Shown: one piece after another, positions 36,260-44,542 of the stretch
Layout of the letters: every line of letters begins with the position of its first letter
How positions within the stretch are numbered: the stretch's first letter is position 1
Origin: Streptomyces sp. VRA16 Mangrove soil
Lineage (GTDB): Bacteria > Actinomycetota > Actinomycetes > Streptomycetales > Streptomycetaceae
Length of the DNA: 64,000 nt
Assembly (NCBI RefSeq): GCF_017377775.1
Contig: NZ_JAFVLN010000001.1
Location: 620,001 to 684,000 of the forward strand
Direction: 5' to 3'
Notes under the pieces: model-generated
Told to the model about the DNA's origin: nothing
Database searches by the model: none
The model's input: only the letters and a program-made list of their open reading frames with translations
Made by a program: the position numbers and the translations under genes

Positions 36260-36874
36260 GTGCGGTTGGTGGTGGGAATGACGGGCGCGACCGGCGCCCC
36301 GTTCGGTGTCCGGCTCCTGGAGTGTCTGCGCGAACTGCCCGACGTGGAGACCCACCTCGTGCTGTCCCGCTGGGCGCGGGCCACGATCGAGCTGGAGACC
36401 GGACTGAGCACCGCCGAGGTGTCCGCGCTCGCCGACGTCACGCACCACCCCGACGACCAGGGCGCCACCATCTCCTCCGGGTCCTTCCGCACCGACGGCA
36501 TGGTCATCGTGCCGTGCTCGATGAAGACCCTCGCGGGGATCAGGACCGGCTACGCGGAAGGGCTCGTCGCGCGCGCCGCCGACGTCGTCCTCAAGGAGCG
36601 GCGCCGCCTCGTCCTCGTCCCGCGCGAGACCCCGCTGAGCGAGATCCATCTGGAGAACATGCTCCAACTCGCCCGCATGGGCGTCCAGTTGGTGCCTCCG
36701 ATGCCCGCCTTCTACAACAACCCGCGGACCGTCGACGACATCGTCGACCACGTCGTGGCCCGCATCCTCGACCAGTTCGACCTGCCCGCCCCCGCGGCCA
36801 GGCGCTGGGCCGGGATGCGCGCGGCCCGCGCCGCGACCCCCGTACGAGACAAAGGACACGACCATGCCGCATGA
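36260..36874 (+). CDS. vdcB: UbiX-like flavin prenyltransferase, VdcB
   Basis: The 204-residue protein has the flavin prenyltransferase signatures VGMTGATGAPFGVRLL, IVPCSMKTLAGI and RRRLVLVPRETPLSEIHLENML. It makes prenylated FMN for its UbiD partner. GTG 36260 follows GAGGAGAGG. Its end overlaps the start of vdcC by 11 bases. The order UbiX-like, UbiD-like, small zinc protein is that of the vdcBCD vanillate decarboxylase operon of Streptomyces (bsdBCD in Bacillus). Confidence 0.9.
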   Translation: MRLVVGMTGATGAPFGVRLLECLRELPDVETHLVLSRWARATIELETGLSTAEVSALADVTHHPDDQGATISSGSFRTDGMVIVPCSMKTLAGIRTGYAEGLVARAADVVLKERRRLVLVPRETPLSEIHLENMLQLARMGVQLVPPMPAFYNNPRTVDDIVDHVVARILDQFDLPAPAARRWAGMRAARAATPVRDKGHDHAA

Positions 36875-38291
36875 CGATCTGCGCAGCTTCCTCGGCACTC
36901 TGGAGAAGGAGGGCCAGCTGCTGCGCGTCACCGACGAGGTGGCGCCCGAGCCGGACCTCGCGGCCGCCGCCAACGCCACGGGCCGCATCGGCGAGAACGC
37001 CCCGGCGCTCTACTTCGACAACGTCACCGGCTTCACCGACGCCCGGATCGCGATGAACGTGCACGGCTCCTGGGCCAACCACGCGCTCGCCCTCGGACTG
37101 CCCAAGCACACCCCGGTCAAGGAACAGGTCGAGGAGTTCGCGCGGCGCTGGGACGCGTTCCCCGTCGCGCCCGAGCGCCGCGAGGACGCCCCCTGGCGGG
37201 AGAACTCCCAGGAGGGCGCGGACGTCGACCTCTTCTCCGTACTGCCGCTGTTCCGGCTCAACGACGGCGACGGCGGCTTCTACCTCGACAAGGCCGCGGT
37301 CGTCTCCCGCGACCCCGAGGACCCCGACCACTTCGGCAAGCAGAACGTCGGCATCTACCGCATCGAGGTCATCGGCCGCGACCGCCTCGCCCTCCAACCG
37401 GTCCCCATGCACGACGTCGCCCAGCACCTGCACAAGGCCGAGGAGGTCGGCGAGGACCTGCCCATCGCGATCACCCTCGGCAACGACCCCGTGATGGCGA
37501 TCGTCGCCGGGATGCCGATGGGATACGACCAGAGCGAGTACGAGATGGCCGGCGCCCTGCGCGGCGCGCCCGCCCCGATCGCCACCGCGCCGCTCACCGG
37601 CTTCGACGTGCCGTGGGGCAGCGAGGTCGTCATCGAGGGCGTCATCGAGTCCCGCAAGCGGCAGATCGAGGGCCCCTTCGGCGAGTTCACCGGGCACTAC
37701 TCGGGCGGCCGCCGGATGCCCGTCATCCGCGTCGACCGCGTCTCGTACCGCACCAACCCGGTCTTCGAATCGCTCTACCTCGGCATGCCGTGGACCGAGT
37801 GCGACTACCTCGTCGGCCCCAACACCTGTGTGCCGCTGCTCAAGCAGCTGCGCGCGGAGTTCCCCGAGGTGCAGGCCGTCAACGCCATGTACACCCACGG
37901 CCTGATGGTGATCATCTCGACGAAGAAGCGGTACGGCGGCTTCGCGAAGGCCGTGGGCATGCGCGCGATGACCACCCCGCACGGACTCGGTTACGTGGCC
38001 CAGGTGATCCTCGTCGACGAGGACGTGGACCCCTTCAACCTGCCGCAGGTGATGTGGGCGATGTCGTCGAAGGTCAACCCGAAGGACGACGTCGTCGTCA
38101 TCCCGAACCTGTCGGTCCTCGAACTCGCGCCCGCCGCCCAGCCCGCCGGCATCACCAGCAAGATGATCATCGACGCGACGACGCCGGTCGCCCCTGACGT
38201 CCGCGGCAACTTCTCCACCCCGGCCAAGGATCTGCCGGAGACCGCGGCCTGGGCGGCACGCCTGCAGCGCATGATCGCGGACCGCGGCTGA
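36864..38291 (+). CDS. vdcC: UbiD-type non-oxidative decarboxylase, VdcC
   Basis: The 475-residue protein is a full UbiD-family decarboxylase: SWANHALALGLP, KQNVGIYRIEVIGRDRLALQ, the prFMN-binding middle, EGPFGEFTGHYSGG with the catalytic glutamate region, and NLPQVMWAMSSKVNPKDDV near the end. It decarboxylates vanillate to guaiacol or 4-hydroxybenzoate to phenol with prenylated FMN. It overlaps vdcB and is followed by vdcD. ATG 36864 follows AAAGGA. Confidence 0.92.
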   Translation: MPHDDLRSFLGTLEKEGQLLRVTDEVAPEPDLAAAANATGRIGENAPALYFDNVTGFTDARIAMNVHGSWANHALALGLPKHTPVKEQVEEFARRWDAFPVAPERREDAPWRENSQEGADVDLFSVLPLFRLNDGDGGFYLDKAAVVSRDPEDPDHFGKQNVGIYRIEVIGRDRLALQPVPMHDVAQHLHKAEEVGEDLPIAITLGNDPVMAIVAGMPMGYDQSEYEMAGALRGAPAPIATAPLTGFDVPWGSEVVIEGVIESRKRQIEGPFGEFTGHYSGGRRMPVIRVDRVSYRTNPVFESLYLGMPWTECDYLVGPNTCVPLLKQLRAEFPEVQAVNAMYTHGLMVIISTKKRYGGFAKAVGMRAMTTPHGLGYVAQVILVDEDVDPFNLPQVMWAMSSKVNPKDDVVVIPNLSVLELAPAAQPAGITSKMIIDATTPVAPDVRGNFSTPAKDLPETAAWAARLQRMIADRG

Positions 38292-38346
38292 CCCGCACGT
38301 GCCCCCTCCGCAACCGATCCCGGCCCTCCCCGAAAGGTCAACCCCC

Positions 38347-38586
38347 GTGTCCGACAACCAAGTCGAGTGCCCCCGCTGCGCCTTCGAGTCGATCAGCCGG
38401 CTCGCCACCTCGCCCGTACCCGGTGTGTGGGACGTCCTCCAGTGCGACCGCTGCCTCTACACCTGGCGGACGACCGAGCCGGACCGCCGCACCCGCCGTG
38501 ACGCCTACCCGGACGCTTTCAAGCTGACGGAGGCCGACATCGCCGACGCCATCGAGGTGCCCGCGGTGCCGCCGCTGCGGGCCTAG
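38347..38586 (+). CDS. vdcD: VdcD, small zinc-ribbon subunit of the decarboxylase
   Basis: The 79-residue protein has two cysteine pairs, CPRC near the N-terminus and CDRC about 25 residues on, followed by LYTWRTTEP. This is the VdcD/BsdD signature; the subunit is needed for full hydroxyarylate decarboxylase activity. GTG 38347 follows GAAAGG. Its stop TAG is built from a target-site TA plus the first base of an inserted MITE. Confidence 0.88.
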   Translation: MSDNQVECPRCAFESISRLATSPVPGVWDVLQCDRCLYTWRTTEPDRRTRRDAYPDAFKLTEADIADAIEVPAVPPLRA

Positions 38587-38696
38587 GGCGTGTGTCGAAA
38601 GTCCCTCCCCCAGCTACCGCTGGGGGGTGCCCCCGACCCGGCGACGCCCGGCACGCACGCTCTTCGGGCGGACGACGGGGCTTTCGACACACGTCC
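38586..38696. mobile_element. 111-bp MITE with 20-bp inverted ends and TA target duplication
   Basis: Left end GGGCGTGTGTCGAAAGTCCC and the reverse complement of the right end, GGACGTGTGTCGAAAGCCCC, match at 18 of 20 positions. TA flanks both sides (38584-38585 and 38697-38698), as for IS630/Tc1-mariner-type insertions. It encodes nothing. Inside, CCCCCAGC-TACC-GCTGGGGG (38607-38626) forms a strong hairpin that could act as a terminator for vdcBCD. Confidence 0.8.
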
Positions 38697-39349
38697 TAAC
38701 CGGCGCGGCGCCGCAGCAGGTCGTATCCGACGAACGTGAACATCGGTGCCTCAGGATCCTCCAGCGGCACCGGTTGTCCTGCGAAGCGGTGTGCGCCGAC
38801 CCCGAAGTCCGCCTCCGGGGGCGAGAGCCACAGCTCCTCGAAACCGCGCTCGCCCAGCCAGCGGCACACGGTCGGGAAGACGTCCGGTTCGTCGCGGCCG
38901 CGCGTCCAGATCAGGGTGCCGCCGGGCGCGACGAGATGCGTGCAGTGGTCGAGCGTGCGCGCGATGTCGGCCTCCGTGATGTTGCCGAACACCCCGCAGG
39001 CCAGCACGAGTTCGGCCGGAGTCGCCCCGGTGTACCGCCCCGGCAGCGACGCGTCGCCGGTGACGACCTCGACGCCCTTGAGGTCCGCGGCGGCGGCCGT
39101 CTCCCGCGCGGCCTCCGCGTTGCGTGGGTCCAGCTCCACGAGGCGGGCCGTGACATCACCGCGCCGCGGATGGTCCGGCAGCACGCCGAGCAGGTCCACA
39201 CCCTGACCGGCGCAGATGCTGACCGCCCGCACCGGACCGGGCGGACACGTGTCCAGCGCCACCCGGATCCGCTCCCGTACCGCGGCGAGCCGGCGCGCCA
39301 GCCTCGACCCCGGATCGTCGTACGCCGTGTGCCATGCGTGCCAGTCCAT
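38696..39349 (-). CDS. Class I SAM-dependent methyltransferase-like protein
   Basis: The 217-residue protein starts MDWHAWHTAYDDPGS, has SICAGQGVDLLGVL as a variant motif I, LVELDPRNAEAAR as strand 2, and VAPGGTLIWTRGRDE. This is a recognisable Streptomyces methyltransferase family. Its stop codon TAG (38696-38698 on the minus strand) uses the TA target duplication of the MITE, so the gene end was touched but not changed. Substrate unknown. Confidence 0.8.
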   Translation of the reverse strand: MDWHAWHTAYDDPGSRLARRLAAVRERIRVALDTCPPGPVRAVSICAGQGVDLLGVLPDHPRRGDVTARLVELDPRNAEAARETAAAADLKGVEVVTGDASLPGRYTGATPAELVLACGVFGNITEADIARTLDHCTHLVAPGGTLIWTRGRDEPDVFPTVCRWLGERGFEELWLSPPEADFGVGAHRFAGQPVPLEDPEAPMFTFVGYDLLRRRAG

Positions 39350-39500
39350 GCCGTCACCCCTCGTCGCCGTGCGGGCCGGCCCGACCGTCCCGCCTCACCC
39401 TGCGCGTACCAGGCGGGAGACGGTACCGGGGAAGCCGGGACGCGCGGTGAGGAGTGTGTGAGGGCGGTGCGGAGCGGGTATGGGCGCGCCGGCCCCGGGC

Positions 39501-40034
39501 TCACGCCCGCAGGGTCAGCCCGTGGCCGGCCAGCTCCTCCTTCAGGACGCGGACGGCCTTGGGGCCCACCCCGTGCAGCGCGAGCAGCTCCGCCTCGCTG
39601 TGCCGTGCGACCCGGTCGAGGGTGTCGATGCCCGCGCCGAGAAGGGCGCGGGTGGCGGGTCTGCCGATGCCGCCCGGCAGATCACCGGATGCGGCGGCGG
39701 CACCGGCCTCGTCCAGCGCCGCCACCAGGCGCTTCGGCGCACGGCTCGACCAGGCGGACCGCACGAGCGCGTCGAGGTCCTTGCCGTCGACGTCGGCCAG
39801 CGGGAGCCGCACCCCGATCGGCGTACCGGCACGCACCACGGGCTCCGCCCCCGGATGCGCGGCGAGCGCCGCTTCCGCGTCCTCGGCGGACAGACGCAGC
39901 TGGACGTGTCCGTCCTTGGCCAGCGATACGAATCCCTTGCCCCGCACGGAGAACGCGGGCATGCCGAAGTGGGTGCCCTCCTCGGTCTCCGGGAGCGCGA
40001 GCGCGCCCGTGCGCAGCCGGTGCATGGTCGTCAT
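39501..40034 (-). CDS. MmcQ/YjbR-like protein with C-terminal helix-hairpin-helix domain
   Basis: The first 110 residues match the MmcQ/YjbR fold (LALPETEEGTHFGMPAFSVRGKGFVSL, SAWSSRAPKRLV). The last 55 (GGIGRPATRALLGAGIDTLDRVARHSE, ELLALHGVGPKAVRVLKEEL) are a helix-hairpin-helix domain like the C-terminal domain of RNA polymerase alpha or DNA-repair proteins. It is a small DNA-binding-like cytosolic protein; role unknown. ATG at 40034. Confidence 0.75.
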   Translation of the reverse strand: MTTMHRLRTGALALPETEEGTHFGMPAFSVRGKGFVSLAKDGHVQLRLSAEDAEAALAAHPGAEPVVRAGTPIGVRLPLADVDGKDLDALVRSAWSSRAPKRLVAALDEAGAAAASGDLPGGIGRPATRALLGAGIDTLDRVARHSEAELLALHGVGPKAVRVLKEELAGHGLTLRA

Positions 40035-40115
40035 GCGGCCAGTCTCGCAGCCGGCGTCCCGCGCGCACCCGGACAGCGGCGCTCAGCCGCGGGCTGACGG
40101 GGTACGTGTCCCGTC

Positions 40116-41675
40116 ATGTCTGATTCGCCAACTGATCTTCCCGACCCCCGCGCCGCCGCCACGGAGCCGGACGGCGCACGGCTCTGCCTGGTGACCGGGG
40201 CCAGCGGCTACGTGGGCGGGCGACTCGTCCCCGAGTTGCTGGCGCGCGGCTTCCGCGTCCGGTGTCTGGCACGGACGCCGGAGAAGCTGCGCGACTTCGA
40301 GTGGGCCGGACAGGTCGAGATCGTGCGCGGTGACGTGCTGGATCCGCCGTCCGTCGAGGCCGCTCTCCAAGGGGTCGACGTCGCGTACTACCTGGTGCAC
40401 GGGATGGGCAGCGGCGACGACTTCGAGGAGACGGACCGCCGTGCCGCGCACACGTTCGCGCGGGCCGCGGCGCAGGCCGGCGTCGGCCGGCTCGTGTACC
40501 TCGGCGGCCTCACCCCGCGCGACGTCCCCGAGGCCGAACTCTCGCCGCACCTGCGCTCCCGCGCCGAGGTCGGCCGCATCCTGCTGGAGTCCGGGGTGCC
40601 CACCGCAGTGCTGCGCGCCGCCGTCATCATCGGCTCCGGTTCCGCGTCCTTCGAGATGCTGCGCCATCTCACCGAACGCCTGCCGGTGATGGTCACGCCC
40701 CGCTGGGTCCGCACCCGGATCCAGCCGATCGCGGTCGCCGACGTGCTGCGCTACCTCGTCGGCTGCGCTGACCTGCCGGCCACGGTCTCCCGCGCGTTCG
40801 ACATCGGCGGGCCCGAGGTCATGAACTACCGGGACATGATGCAGCGTTACGCGCGGGTCGCCGAGCTGCCCCATCGCATGATCGTCTCCTTGCCGATGCT
40901 CACCCCGGGACTCTCCAGCCACTGGATCGGGGTCGTCACGCCGGTGCCGCGGGGCCTCGCCCGGCCGCTCGCCGAGTCCCTGCGGCACGAAGTGGTGTGC
41001 GGTGAGCACGACATCGCGCAGTACGTGCCGGACCCCGCCGGTACCCCGATCCCGTTCGACGAGGCGTTGCGGCTGGCACTGCGGCAGGTGAAGGAGGCGC
41101 AGGTCAGTACGCACTGGTCGGCCGCCGCCGTGCCCGGCGCGCCCAGCGACCCGCTGCCCACCGACCCGGACTGGGCGGGCGGCAGCCTGTACTGCGACCG
41201 CAGGGCCCGGCGCACCACCGCGGATCCGCAGCACCTGTGGGCCGTGATCGAGGGGATCGGCGGCGAGCACGGCTGGTACTCCTTCGGGCTCGGCTGGTCC
41301 GTGCGCGGCTGGATCGACCGGGCGGTGGGCGGCGTGGGCCTGCGCCGCGGCCGCCGCGACGCCACGCGCCTGCGCCTGGGCGACGTCGTCGACTTCTGGC
41401 GGGTCGAGGAGATCGAGCAGGGCCGCAGTCTGCGGCTGCGCGCGGAGATGCGGCTGCCCGGCCTCGCCTGGCTCGACTTCCGCGTCGCCCACGACCGCCA
41501 GGGGCGCACCGTGCTGCTGCAGCGGGCGCAGTTCCATCCGCACGGCCTGGCGGGACACGCGTACTGGTGGAGCGTGGCCCCCTTCCACGCCGTCGTCTTC
41601 GGCGGCATGACGTACAACATCACGAAGGCCGCGGAGCGGCTCGCGGCGCAGTCCGGCGGCGACACGGGGCGCTGA
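40116..41675 (+). CDS. Two-domain SDR oxidoreductase with DUF2867 domain
   Basis: The 519-residue protein has an extended/atypical SDR domain (LVTGASGYVGGRLVPELLARG at about 25-45, VRGDVLDPPSV, VAYYLVHGMGSG, LVYLGGLTP) and a C-terminal DUF2867 domain from about residue 345 (GLGWSVRGWIDRAVGGVG, VDFWRVEEIEQGRSLRLRAEM). It probably uses NAD(P)H on an unidentified substrate. It is divergent from the YjbR/HhH gene and followed by the MarR/MMPL pair. Confidence 0.82.
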   Translation: MSDSPTDLPDPRAAATEPDGARLCLVTGASGYVGGRLVPELLARGFRVRCLARTPEKLRDFEWAGQVEIVRGDVLDPPSVEAALQGVDVAYYLVHGMGSGDDFEETDRRAAHTFARAAAQAGVGRLVYLGGLTPRDVPEAELSPHLRSRAEVGRILLESGVPTAVLRAAVIIGSGSASFEMLRHLTERLPVMVTPRWVRTRIQPIAVADVLRYLVGCADLPATVSRAFDIGGPEVMNYRDMMQRYARVAELPHRMIVSLPMLTPGLSSHWIGVVTPVPRGLARPLAESLRHEVVCGEHDIAQYVPDPAGTPIPFDEALRLALRQVKEAQVSTHWSAAAVPGAPSDPLPTDPDWAGGSLYCDRRARRTTADPQHLWAVIEGIGGEHGWYSFGLGWSVRGWIDRAVGGVGLRRGRRDATRLRLGDVVDFWRVEEIEQGRSLRLRAEMRLPGLAWLDFRVAHDRQGRTVLLQRAQFHPHGLAGHAYWWSVAPFHAVVFGGMTYNITKAAERLAAQSGGDTGR

Positions 41676-41719
41676 CCCGCTCCGGCGGGCGGCGCGAGCC
41701 GCGTCGATAGGGTGAGCGG

Positions 41720-42244
41720 GTGGACAACCGTGAACCCCGAAGGGCACCCGCAGCAGTCGGCGGCGCGGACGACGCGGACCGCGCGTCCGCGCCGCCGCAT
41801 CCCGATCTGCGCGCCCTCGCCGTCGAGTTGCGCCGGCTCAACGGCGAACTGAACCGCATCGTGCACGCCTTCGCCGCCGGGGAGGACCTGCACCCCACGG
41901 ACGTCCAGGCGCTCGCCGCCATCCTGGACTCGCCGACCCCGCTCACCCCGAGCCTGCTGCGGCAGCGCCTGGGGCTCACGTCCGGAGCGGTCACCGCCTG
42001 CGTGGACCGGCTGGAACGCGCGGGGCACGTCAAGCGGGTCAGGGAGAGCGCGGACCGCAGGGTCGTCCATCTGCACTACGTGCCCAGCGCCCAGGTCCGG
42101 GCCAAGAAGCACTTCACCCCTCTCGCCGAAGCGGCGGAGCGGGCCCGCCGCCGCTTCGCCGAGGACGAACTGGCCGTCGTGCTCCGGTTCCTGAACGTCC
42201 TCAACCAGGAACTCGTCGAGACCAAGAGCGGACGCGGGGTGTAG
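41720..42244 (+). CDS. MarR-family transcriptional regulator
   Basis: The 174-residue protein has a MarR winged helix (LHPTDVQALAAILDSPTPLTP, RLGLTSGAVTACVDRLERAGH, wing RESADRRVVHLH). It is followed in the same direction by an MMPL transporter, with a perfect TCAAT-C-ATTGA palindrome in the gap, so it is the probable repressor of that efflux gene. GTG 41720 is the start; a weak GATAGG lies upstream. Confidence 0.87.
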   Translation: MDNREPRRAPAAVGGADDADRASAPPHPDLRALAVELRRLNGELNRIVHAFAAGEDLHPTDVQALAAILDSPTPLTPSLLRQRLGLTSGAVTACVDRLERAGHVKRVRESADRRVVHLHYVPSAQVRAKKHFTPLAEAAERARRRFAEDELAVVLRFLNVLNQELVETKSGRGV

Positions 42245-42338
42245 TCGGACCTCGTCGGACGAGATCGCGTCCGGCTGCATCCGATCGGTCCCGCAGGACG
42301 GAAGGACGAAAGAAGAACAGCCTCGGATCTCACATAGT

Positions 42339-42349
42339 TCAATCATTGA
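42339..42349. promoter_or_regulatory. Candidate MarR operator before the MMPL gene
   Basis: TCAAT-C-ATTGA is a perfect 11-base palindrome, extending imperfectly to GTTCAATCATTGAGA, in an AT-rich patch 49 bases before the MMPL start. MarR dimers typically bind ATTG/CAAT palindromes of this kind. Confidence 0.5.
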
Positions 42350-42397
42350 GATACTTTGGCGTTGAGATTCCTCTGCCGTCACCGCTCTGGGAGAACC

Positions 42398-44485
42398 ATG
42401 TCCCGCACACCACGGGCCACTCGATGGCTCGTGCCGCTCGCCCTGCTCGTCCTCTGGCTCGCCGTGGGAGGCACCCTGGGCCCCTTCGCCGGCCGGCTCG
42501 GCGAGGTCGCCACCAACGACCAGGCCGCGTTCCTGCCCAGGAACGCCGAGTCGACCCGGGTGATCGAGGCGCAGCGCGCCTTCCGGCAGGACGAGACGCT
42601 CCCCGTCGTCGTCGTATGGACCGCCGACGACGAGGGCGGCACCCTCGACGCCGCCCAGCAGAAGGCCGCGACCAGCGCGCTCGCCTCGCTGCAGGGCACG
42701 CCCGGAGTCGTGGGGCAGGTGTCCCCCGCGATTCCGTCCGACGACCGGCAGGCGCTGGAGGGAGTGGTCCAGCTCCGGCCCGACCTGGGCGACGAACTGG
42801 CCCCGTCCCTCGACCGGATCTCCGCACGGGCCGCCGCCGTCACCGGAGCCACGGCCGTCCTCGCCGGACCCGCGGCGAGCCAGGCCGACCTCTCCGACGC
42901 CTTCGCCGGGATCGACGGACTGCTCCTCGGCGTCGCCCTGATCACCGTCCTGGTGATCCTGCTGCTGGTCTACCGCAGCGTCCTGCTGCCGTTCGTCATC
43001 ATCATCAGCGCGGTGTTCGCCCTCGGTGTCGCCTGCGCCGTCGTCTACGCCCTCGCCGACCACGACGTCGTCCGGGTCGACGGCCAGGTGCAGGGCATCC
43101 TGTCGATCCTGGTGATCGGCGCGGCCACCGACTACGCCCTGCTGCTCACCGCCCGCTACCGCGAAGAACTCGCCGCAGGGGACGACCGGTTCACCGCGAT
43201 GCGGGCCGCCCTGCGCCGGTCGACGGGGGCCATCGTCGCCAGCGCCGCCACGGTCGCGCTCGGTCTGCTCGCCCTGCTGCTCAGTGACCTCACCAACAAC
43301 AGGGCGCTCGGGCCCGTCGGCGCCATCGGCATCGTGTGCGCGGTCCTGAGCACCCTGACCTTCCTGCCCGCGGCCCTGGTCCTGCTGGGCAACGCCGCCT
43401 ACTGGCCGGCCCGGCCGCGTCCCGCGGAGGCCGCGGGCGGCGGGCACGGCATCTGGCGGCGCGTCGCCCGCGTCGTGGAGAAGGCGCCGCGCAGGATCTG
43501 GGCCGTCGCGCTCGTCGGCCTCGTGGCGTGCGCGGCCTTCGCCCCGACCCTGGAGTCCAAGGGCGTACCGCTCGACGAGATCTTCGTGAACGACGCACCG
43601 TCCGTCGCGGCACAGGCCACTCTCGCCGCGCACTTCCCCGGCGGCTCCGGCAACCCGGCCGTGGTGATCGCCGACGCCGGCCACGCGGCGCAGGTCGTGC
43701 GGCAGGCCAAGGGGACCGAGGGCGTCGCGGACGCGAACCCGCTGACCGAGCAGGGCCGCCCGGGTTCGGGGCCGGCCCTCGTCGTGGACGGGAAGGTCCG
43801 CGTCGACGTCACGCTGAAGGACGCCGCGGACAGCGACGCGGCCAAGGCCACCGTCGCCCGGCTCCGTCACGAACTGCACCGGATCGACGGCGCCGACGCC
43901 CTGGTGGGTGGCTACACCGCCCAGCAGTACGACACCCAGAAGACCGCCGAGCACGACCGGCTCCTGATCGTCCCTGTCGTCCTCGCCATCATCCTGGTCA
44001 TCCTCGTCGGACTGCTGCGCTCCGTCCTGATGCCGCTGCTCCTGGTGGCGACCGTCGCCCTCAACTTCGCCGCCACCCTGGGTGTCTCGGCCCTCGTCTT
44101 CCGGCACGTCTTCGGCTTCTCCGGCACCGACGCGTCCGTACCGCTGTACGGGTTCGTGTTCCTCGTCGCGCTGGGCGTGGACTACAACATCTTCCTGATG
44201 TCCCGGGCGCGCGAGGAGTCGCTGGAGCACGGCGTCCGCGAAGGCATGCTCCGAGCCCTCGTCGCCACAGGCGGGGTGATCACCTCGGCGGGCGTCGTCC
44301 TCGCCGCGACGTTCGCGGCCCTCGGCGTCATCCCGCTCGCGTTCCTCGTGCAGATCGCCTTCATCGTCGCCTTCGGCGTCCTGCTCGACACGCTGGTCGT
44401 CCGCTCGCTGCTGGTGCCCGCCCTGGTGCGGGACATCGGACCGACGGCGTGGTGGCCCGGACGGCTGAGCCGGCGCGCCTCGTGA
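42398..44485 (+). CDS. MMPL/RND-family exporter
   Basis: The 695-residue protein has the 12-helix MMPL layout: helix 1 (WLVPLALLVLWLAVG), an extracytoplasmic loop with QAAFLPRNAEST, a five-helix block with VIGAATDYALLLTARYREEL, then the duplicated half ending FLVALGVDYNIFLMSRAREES. GAATDYALLL and ALGVDYNIFLM hold the aspartate-tyrosine proton relay pairs. It exports lipids or drugs. ATG 42398 follows GGGAG. Confidence 0.9.
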   Translation: MSRTPRATRWLVPLALLVLWLAVGGTLGPFAGRLGEVATNDQAAFLPRNAESTRVIEAQRAFRQDETLPVVVVWTADDEGGTLDAAQQKAATSALASLQGTPGVVGQVSPAIPSDDRQALEGVVQLRPDLGDELAPSLDRISARAAAVTGATAVLAGPAASQADLSDAFAGIDGLLLGVALITVLVILLLVYRSVLLPFVIIISAVFALGVACAVVYALADHDVVRVDGQVQGILSILVIGAATDYALLLTARYREELAAGDDRFTAMRAALRRSTGAIVASAATVALGLLALLLSDLTNNRALGPVGAIGIVCAVLSTLTFLPAALVLLGNAAYWPARPRPAEAAGGGHGIWRRVARVVEKAPRRIWAVALVGLVACAAFAPTLESKGVPLDEIFVNDAPSVAAQATLAAHFPGGSGNPAVVIADAGHAAQVVRQAKGTEGVADANPLTEQGRPGSGPALVVDGKVRVDVTLKDAADSDAAKATVARLRHELHRIDGADALVGGYTAQQYDTQKTAEHDRLLIVPVVLAIILVILVGLLRSVLMPLLLVATVALNFAATLGVSALVFRHVFGFSGTDASVPLYGFVFLVALGVDYNIFLMSRAREESLEHGVREGMLRALVATGGVITSAGVVLAATFAALGVIPLAFLVQIAFIVAFGVLLDTLVVRSLLVPALVRDIGPTAWWPGRLSRRAS

Positions 44486-44492
44486 CGGAACG

Positions 44493-44530
44493 CCCGAGGG
44501 GCGCAGGCGTACGCGCCTGCGCCCCTCGGG
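44493..44530. terminator. Strong bidirectional terminator
   Basis: A perfect 17-bp stem (arm CCCGAGGGGCGCAGGCG) around TACG lies between the converging MMPL (ends 44485) and Old Yellow Enzyme (ends 44543) genes. Confidence 0.8.
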
Positions 44531-44542
44531 TCCGTCCCTGGA

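Noticed and set aside
40847..44230. Open minus-strand frame of 1127 codons
   Set aside because: It lies antisense to the well-supported SDR, MarR and MMPL genes and has the low-complexity composition of a high-GC shadow frame.
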